Source of the DNA: an uncultured Roseburia sp.
GTDB lineage: Bacteria > Bacillota > Clostridia > Lachnospirales > Lachnospiraceae
Assembly (NCBI GenBank): GCA_945787015.1
Contig: CALZGM010000014.1
Span: 1 to 64,000, forward strand
DNA: 64,000 nucleotides
Direction: 5' to 3'
Made by a program: the position numbers and the translations under genes. Shown in pieces: positions 57,999 through 64,000 of this stretch (position 1 is the first letter of the stretch; each line of letters starts with the position of its first letter). The notes beneath the pieces were generated by a model. The model was not told where the DNA came from and made no database searches. It worked only from the letters and a program-made list of their open reading frames with translations.

Positions 57999-60900
57999 AT
58001 GAAGAAACAGAAACACTTGAAAACAATCGAAAAACGTCTGCTTGCCCTTTTTATGAGCGTCTGCCTGATTGGAACGATGATTCCGATTCCGGTAAGGGCA
58101 GAGGATGGTGACACAGTGGTGGCTCTATCTGAGAACAAGGTCATCACCGACTGGGAATGGGTAGATGACTGGAAGATTATCGACCCGGATAGCGGAAACG
58201 TCTTACTGCCTTTTGCCAGCGCGGAAAATGTCGCTTATTTTGACAATATTGTGGAGATGCTGCCAACTGCGATTTCAGCTGGTGGTGAGGAACTAACCCT
58301 TGGGGAATGGGGTTGCGAGGACTACCCTGTGGAGAGTGGCGCTTATGAGGGCGAGTACGTCTTTGAGACCACCCTGCCCGATGGCTATACCCTGTCCGAC
58401 GACACCAATGTCTTGGACTTAACTGTGGTACTGGGCAACTCGGATGGATATGATGCTGAGGTATACGCTTATGAACCAATTGATACTACATTGGAACCGG
58501 GAAGCACCCTTGACGTATCTAAGATTCCGATGGGATGTCTAACTCCGCGCCGATATTTCATCAGGGAAGAGGGTACCTATACCATCACCGGATATAATAG
58601 TAACGACACCACAGCTCGTTTTGTGATTTATGCTTCTTGTACCATTATTTTAGATAATGTGAATCTTGAGGCCGGCATTACGTATGAGGATCGAACGGAT
58701 GTGTATTATGGAAGCGGAAAACGCGGTGTGTTTGAAATTAGCAATCCTGTGAATGTGGACTTTGTTCTTCAGGGTAGCAACCGTATTGTACCGCAAAATT
58801 ATTACGGATATAGTGATAAATTGAACGCTATTCTGCTTGATTCTGCTAATGGTCAGGTAACCTTTTCCGGTACCGGTTCATTAGATTTAGAAGGACGAAT
58901 TGCCCCTGTACAAAGGGCGAGTACGAGTAGCACACCTTATAAGATAGTCATGAAAAGCGGTACTGTGGAATGTTTTGGCATTGGTAATCGTAACGCTCTT
59001 GTTGATCCTATCGAGGTGGTTTCGGCAGATAACAGCCAATTTGTATATGAAGGCGGGAATTTCTACAATGGTGTAGATGATAATACAAGTTATTTCGGTG
59101 TTACAAAGGATAACACTACGGGTGATATCTACCGCGTAAAAATCCCTGTTAGTTCAAGTACCGTTCAGGTGAAGGTTGGTGCGAATGGAAGTTTCTCAAC
59201 AGCGAAAGCTATTAGTGGTAATATATATGTTTGGAATAGTGGAAAGGTAACCGATTATTATGTCATCGATGGTAGCAATTATTACCATTACCGAAGCACG
59301 AACAGTACCGGAAGCAAATATTTGACAGATGCTGTGGAGGTAACGGATGATGCCTCTGTTAGTGGCGCAAAAGGAACTGTGAAAGTGGGCGGATCTACCG
59401 TGAGCGATGCAATCCTTACCTTTACTGGTGAGCAGTTTACCGGAAGCTGCACAACGGATTCTAACGGAGCATACGATAAAGCAATACCTCAGGGTACCTA
59501 TCAGGTGAGTGTTAAGCTGTCTGGTTCGGATGTTACATACAATATGGGAACGATTACCCTAAATCAGGAATCGAAACAGACCTATGACTTCGGCTTAACA
59601 ACTTTGACCGGTACCGTGAAGGATACGAGTGAAACTCCGAATCTTCTTTCAAATGCCAGAATCTCGGTGGAGTATGATGGAACATCCTATACCGCAGTTT
59701 CAGGAAGTGACGGCGTCTATACGATGGTGCTTCCTAATGGTATTGCGTCAGAGGGGGGGACCTTTTCGGTGACGGCTAATCATCTGATGGCTAGTTCTAA
59801 AACAGAAACCGTAAATTATCAGGCACCGAACACAATCTGTGATTTTACTTTAACTGCAGCAAGCTCGACAGAGATTAATGTCTATACGGAAGATGATTTG
59901 ATAATGCTGTCTGAATTTGCAGATCAGTTGAGCTATAAAACGATTAATTTGATGAATGATATTACCCTGACCGGCAGATTTCAGGGAATCGAGCGCTCAG
60001 ACAACCATATAGAAGAGATGACTTTTAACGGGAACGGGCATACCATCGAGAACCTAACCACACCACTGTTTCAGAGACCTAGAAATTCTTCCATCCTGTA
60101 TAGATGTACCGTCACGGATTTGCATCTGAAGGGGGAAATCAACGATAATGAACACTCCTATGTGGGTGCGCTGGCAACAATCTTTAATGGACATAAAAAT
60201 TACGGAATAATTAATGGTTGTTCCTTTGAAGGCTCGATTAAATCAACAGTAAAAAACGCTTGTGTCGGTGGTTTGGTTGGTTCGTCATCTGACTCTGTAA
60301 TTAAGAACAGTTTTGTAAGGTTGACAGAAATCACGGCAAACAATGCAGAATACATGGGTGGTATTGTTGGGGATGCAAAAGCAGGTATTTATAATAGCTA
60401 TGCAATCATCAAATCATTTGGTGGCACAATGTCAGAGGGAAAAGAAAATAATAGAGGTTCGATTGTAGGTGGTAATAGCGAAGGCGGAGGCATGTGGATC
60501 AATACCTGCTATGCCGTTGTAGAGAGCAAAGAAACATCGTCGGTAGTACATCGGATGGGACTTGGAGGTTCAAACTACCAATATAACTTTTCCTATGGAC
60601 CATCGGGCGTGTTTGGCACAGATGCAACGGATATGTCTCATGCCACTGATTTAAGTTTGAATCTGATGACGGCAGCTGCCGGAAGCGGTACAGAAGAGAA
60701 TGCACCGTTAGTAGACCGGCTGAATGCGCACGCAAGCGGTTATAAGACCTGGTACAATGGAACCGATGGTTATCCTTGCTTTACGATTCCGACCTACACC
60801 ATTACGTTTAGTGGTGGTTCGAAGGGTACCGGAAGCCAGGAGGCAAAGAGTGTTACACTTGGAGAATCGGTAACCTTGCCGGGTGCGGTTTATAAAAATA

Positions 60901-63900
60901 GTGACTATGTGCAGAAAGGCTGGGCAACGAGCGAGAATAGTACAACAAAGGCTTATGAACTAGGCGTGAGCATTTCACCTACGGCAAATATGACGCTGTA
61001 TCCTTACTGGGAAGAAAAGCAGGTGGCTACTGGATACGAGGTGCCAACAGGTCTGACTGCAATTTATGGAGATACATTAAGCAATATTTCTTTACCGGAT
61101 GGTTTTACATGGAATGCACCGGAAACTTCGGTAGGAGATGTTGGCACACGTACCTTTACAGCAACCTATACGCCAACGGATGAAACATATAGAAAGAATC
61201 CCAATGTGCAGGTGTCGGTAGAAGTTAAGAGAGCCCCAGCAATATATGATACATTGGTAAACAAAGTGACAAATCTTACCTATAATCGTGCTGCGCAGCA
61301 ACTTGTGACAGCCGGTACGACGTCACACGGTACGATTGTTTACAGCTTGACAGGAAATAGTGACTATACGAGTACGATTCCAACGGCAACGAATGCCGGA
61401 GAATATACCGTATACTATATGATTCAGGGTGATGCCAACCATAAGGACAGTGAAGTCGGAAACGTGACGGTATCGATTGGAAAAGCAAATCTGGAAGATG
61501 CAGAGATTACACTCGGGGATTCCCTCACCTATAATGGCGAGGAGCAGACACAAAGCATTGCAAGTGTAATAGTTGGAACTATGACGCTTGCAGCAGGTGA
61601 ATATACCGTTTCGGGTAATACAAGGTCAAATGCCGGAACCTATACACTGACAGTCACAGGTAACGGAAACTTCGAAGGAAGCAAACAAAAGAATTTTACT
61701 ATTGCAAGGAAAGCAACTGTTTTGGTACCGGATATAGATAAGAAGTATGTCTATACTGCCGGCTCAAAAGACGCTGTGGTAAGCATTGACATTGCAAGCT
61801 TACTTCCTGCTGACAGAGGAGAGACGACATATTTACTTGCGGAGAATACGGCTGTTTATGTAACAGATAAGGCAGTTGGTACAGATGGAATGCTGACTTA
61901 TAAGGTAGGCACAAGCGGAACAATAGGTGATAGCACAACACTGACGGTGACTGCCGAGTCTACAAATTATGAAGACATTACTGTAAACGTAAACATCTAT
62001 ATTGTTGATAAATATATCGTAGCAGAAAAGGAAGATGCTAAGGTAGACATTACGGGAAGCAACACATTGATCTATGGTCAGACGTTGAGTACATTGACAT
62101 TAAATACAAGCGTAGCCAAATTTGTAGAGGATGGAGATGCTACGAAAGAAGTAACAGGCACCCTTGCTTGGGCAAACCCTGATGTGGTATTACCTGCCGG
62201 AACGACAGTGGCAACCTGGAAATTTACACCCGATGATTCGATGGCAAGCACCTATCAGGAGTTGACGGGAGTGGTTGCGATTACAGTAAATAAAGCAACA
62301 CCGGATGTAACTGCCTTACCAACCGTGGCAGCCAGAACCTATAACCCGACTGTAAGCCTTACGAACGATGACTTGACAGGCGGAACAGTTACCGGTGTAG
62401 ATGGCAATCCTCTTGATGGTGAATGGAGCTGGCAGAGTTCCGGTATCATTCCAACCGTAAACAACAGCGGATATGTGGCAGTATTCACGCCGACAGACAG
62501 CACGAACTATAATACGGTTACACGAACCATTACAGTAACGGTTACTAAGGCTACTCCTTATATTGCAACAGCACCGACAGCGGCTGCAATTACCTATGGG
62601 GATACCCTTAGTGCTTCTGCTCTTTCCAGCGGTATCGTGCAGTATAGCGACAGTAATACCGCAACTGTTGCGGGAAGCTTTGCATGGGCAGATAGCAGCA
62701 TGAAACCGAGTGTCTCTGACAGCAACACCACAACCTATCAGGTGGTATTTAATCCTTCTGATATGGTTAATTATAATACAGTAGAAACAACAGTTATCCT
62801 GACCGTAAGCAAGGCAGAAAATGCACCGAATATTCCTTCGGCTACCATGAACGTGGCAAATAGCTGTACAAAGGTAAGTGACGTGACCTTACCGACCGGC
62901 TGGGTATGGCAGGATGCAGATAAAGATACTGCGCTTACCGTAGGCACAGCAGTAACAGCAACTGCAGTTTATGATGGAGCGGATAAAGGAAACTATGTAA
63001 ATGAAACAGTATCCGTAACCATTACAAGGTCAGAATGTGAACATGCTCATACAGAAATCAGAGAAGTAGTAGCGGCTTCTTGTACCGCAGATGGTTATAC
63101 CGGAGATACTTATTGTACCGATTGTAGTGTCAAGATAAAGACAGGAACTGCAACCCCTGCCCTTGGACATAACTATACAAGCAAAGTAACAACAGAACCG
63201 ACGACTGACCGGGAAGGTGTCAGAACCTACACCTGTGACCGTTGCGGACACAGCTACACAAGAGCGATTGAAAAATTGCAGGATAACAATAATAATCCGA
63301 CAGACAATAATCCGGGAGAAAACAAGCCGGGAGAAAATCAACCGGGAGAAGAAAATACACCGGATACCGGAAAGCCATACATCAAAGATGAGACAGGCAA
63401 GGAAGGCTGGGACGTAATCAAGGATGAAGCGGATAAAACAAAAGATGGCGATACAGTAGTTGTAGAAATGAATGGTTCATCTGTTGCTCCGGGTGATGTG
63501 CTGGATGAGATCAAAGGAAAAGACGTTACTATTGTATTTGACATGAGAGGCGGTATCACATGGAGCGTAAACGGTGAGAGTATTACCGGGGATAAGATAG
63601 GTGATATTGATTTCTCTGTAGAAGTCGGCACAAACACCATTCCGGTAGATGTTATCTATAATGTAAGCGGAGAACGTTACAGTCAGCAGATTAGCTTGGC
63701 ATACGACGGAGAGTTTGGATTTACGGCAGTGCTTTCCATTAACATGGGCAAGAAGAACTCCGGACTTTTCGCAAACCTGTTCTATTATAACGAGCAGACC
63801 GGAGAACTGGAATTTATCTGTGCAGGCGAGATTGCAGAGAATGGAATCGCAGAACTGACCTTTACCCATGCTTCGGATTATGCAATTGTAATTGATAAGG

Positions 63901-64000
63901 AACCGATGGATGTCGCTTCGAATGAAACATCTGACACAAATGCGGATGCAGATACATCGGATAGTGGAGAGAAGGATACACAAACCGGTGCAGAAGTAAG
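57999..64000 (+). CDS. Giant secreted surface protein, 5' part (runs off the window)
   Basis: An open frame of 2000 codons with no stop before the window ends; the frame was rechecked at several points. Residues 1-34 are a signal peptide (cleavage after IPVRA). Rough order: N-terminal region; two CarboxypepD_reg-like beta domains (about 447-624); a GLUG-like right-handed-helix region with NGNGHTIENL and GGLVGSS repeats (about 626-850); an InlB_B repeat (YTITFSGGSKGTG to LYPYWEEK, about 934-1007); several MBG/Ig-like repeats (about 1010-1677); a double CxxC region with CTDCSVK and CDRCGHSYT (about 1679-1761); a Pro/Asn/Gly linker with PGEN repeats; and another beta domain. It is probably an adhesin. 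GGAGAGG precedes the ATG. The anchor is beyond the window. Confidence 0.85.
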   Translation, partial: MKKQKHLKTIEKRLLALFMSVCLIGTMIPIPVRAEDGDTVVALSENKVITDWEWVDDWKIIDPDSGNVLLPFASAENVAYFDNIVEMLPTAISAGGEELTLGEWGCEDYPVESGAYEGEYVFETTLPDGYTLSDDTNVLDLTVVLGNSDGYDAEVYAYEPIDTTLEPGSTLDVSKIPMGCLTPRRYFIREEGTYTITGYNSNDTTARFVIYASCTIILDNVNLEAGITYEDRTDVYYGSGKRGVFEISNPVNVDFVLQGSNRIVPQNYYGYSDKLNAILLDSANGQVTFSGTGSLDLEGRIAPVQRASTSSTPYKIVMKSGTVECFGIGNRNALVDPIEVVSADNSQFVYEGGNFYNGVDDNTSYFGVTKDNTTGDIYRVKIPVSSSTVQVKVGANGSFSTAKAISGNIYVWNSGKVTDYYVIDGSNYYHYRSTNSTGSKYLTDAVEVTDDASVSGAKGTVKVGGSTVSDAILTFTGEQFTGSCTTDSNGAYDKAIPQGTYQVSVKLSGSDVTYNMGTITLNQESKQTYDFGLTTLTGTVKDTSETPNLLSNARISVEYDGTSYTAVSGSDGVYTMVLPNGIASEGGTFSVTANHLMASSKTETVNYQAPNTICDFTLTAASSTEINVYTEDDLIMLSEFADQLSYKTINLMNDITLTGRFQGIERSDNHIEEMTFNGNGHTIENLTTPLFQRPRNSSILYRCTVTDLHLKGEINDNEHSYVGALATIFNGHKNYGIINGCSFEGSIKSTVKNACVGGLVGSSSDSVIKNSFVRLTEITANNAEYMGGIVGDAKAGIYNSYAIIKSFGGTMSEGKENNRGSIVGGNSEGGGMWINTCYAVVESKETSSVVHRMGLGGSNYQYNFSYGPSGVFGTDATDMSHATDLSLNLMTAAAGSGTEENAPLVDRLNAHASGYKTWYNGTDGYPCFTIPTYTITFSGGSKGTGSQEAKSVTLGESVTLPGAVYKNSDYVQKGWATSENSTTKAYELGVSISPTANMTLYPYWEEKQVATGYEVPTGLTAIYGDTLSNISLPDGFTWNAPETSVGDVGTRTFTATYTPTDETYRKNPNVQVSVEVKRAPAIYDTLVNKVTNLTYNRAAQQLVTAGTTSHGTIVYSLTGNSDYTSTIPTATNAGEYTVYYMIQGDANHKDSEVGNVTVSIGKANLEDAEITLGDSLTYNGEEQTQSIASVIVGTMTLAAGEYTVSGNTRSNAGTYTLTVTGNGNFEGSKQKNFTIARKATVLVPDIDKKYVYTAGSKDAVVSIDIASLLPADRGETTYLLAENTAVYVTDKAVGTDGMLTYKVGTSGTIGDSTTLTVTAESTNYEDITVNVNIYIVDKYIVAEKEDAKVDITGSNTLIYGQTLSTLTLNTSVAKFVEDGDATKEVTGTLAWANPDVVLPAGTTVATWKFTPDDSMASTYQELTGVVAITVNKATPDVTALPTVAARTYNPTVSLTNDDLTGGTVTGVDGNPLDGEWSWQSSGIIPTVNNSGYVAVFTPTDSTNYNTVTRTITVTVTKATPYIATAPTAAAITYGDTLSASALSSGIVQYSDSNTATVAGSFAWADSSMKPSVSDSNTTTYQVVFNPSDMVNYNTVETTVILTVSKAENAPNIPSATMNVANSCTKVSDVTLPTGWVWQDADKDTALTVGTAVTATAVYDGADKGNYVNETVSVTITRSECEHAHTEIREVVAASCTADGYTGDTYCTDCSVKIKTGTATPALGHNYTSKVTTEPTTDREGVRTYTCDRCGHSYTRAIEKLQDNNNNPTDNNPGENKPGENQPGEENTPDTGKPYIKDETGKEGWDVIKDEADKTKDGDTVVVEMNGSSVAPGDVLDEIKGKDVTIVFDMRGGITWSVNGESITGDKIGDIDFSVEVGTNTIPVDVIYNVSGERYSQQISLAYDGEFGFTAVLSINMGKKNSGLFANLFYYNEQTGELEFICAGEIAENGIAELTFTHASDYAIVIDKEPMDVASNETSDTNADADTSDSGEKDTQTGAEV

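Noticed and set aside
63217..63417. Plus-strand frame of 66 residues, and several minus-strand frames in 58-64 kb
   Set aside because: They are shadows of the long surface-protein frame, which stays open through all of them; their composition reflects its repeats.

Overview
The window looks like chromosomal DNA of a spore-forming, probably motile Clostridium-class Bacillota, most likely a Lachnospiraceae gut bacterium. The reasons are moderate-to-low GC, AGGAGG-type ribosome sites throughout, spore genes (spoVAD, spoVAE, a Csp-like subtilase), a chemoreceptor, GPH-type glycoside/hexuronide transporters, AraC/GntR/IclR sugar regulators, and a giant InlB_B/MBG-type surface protein. No rRNA, tRNA, CRISPR array or prophage was seen.

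Layout. 1-0.38 kb: a long imperfect palindromic repeat element; a shorter relative lies at 37.9-38.1 kb. 0.4-8.6 kb: housekeeping and transport genes (TrmH-type methylase, hemolysin III, YfcE phosphodiesterase, MecA, AEC permease, signal peptidase II, PAP2, MATE pump, two AraC regulators). 8.7-12.9 kb: glycogen phosphorylase, then spoVAD-spoVAE behind a near-perfect sigma-G promoter, then an Hpt protein. 12.9-19.0 kb: uronate/glycoside genes (uxuA, a GntR repressor, a HAD phosphatase, a GH3 glycosidase, a mutarotase-like protein).

19.2-34.1 kb is the most unusual part. It is one long same-strand block: a sulfonate/nitrate/taurine-type ABC importer, NagB and NagA homologues, a histidine kinase and response regulator, PFK, class II aldolase and TIM homologues, a LarA-type racemase, a membrane-free chemoreceptor fused to a cytosolic copy of the importer's own binding protein, and an ECF S-component fused to a uridine-kinase-like P-loop domain. 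Together these could take an N-acetylhexosamine-phosphate-like compound to triose phosphates and couple its uptake to signalling and chemotaxis. The substrate is not known.

34.2-37.4 kb: two GPH transporters. The second sits behind a promoter whose GntR operator matches the one in front of the HAD-GH3 genes 20 kb away, so the two loci appear to form one regulon. 37.5-41.0 kb: TM2 protein, HIT protein, a KDPG aldolase-VOC fusion and a divergent IclR regulator with a shared operator set, and a small lipoprotein. 41.1-52.6 kb: ClpX-type unfoldase with a long N-terminal extension, MetF, Csp-like protease, DUF1846 protein, polysaccharide deacetylase, a DUF4143 ATPase with iteron-like upstream repeats, AlkD-like protein, RarA and a MocR-type aminotransferase. 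52.6-57.8 kb: an accessory segment with a RelB-PIN toxin-antitoxin pair, a LytTR-PAS regulator and an exact tandem duplication of an AAA/PD-(D/E)XK protein. 58.0-64.0 kb: the first 2000 codons of a secreted surface protein that runs off the window.

Functions were assigned from motifs and remembered family features only; no database search was run.
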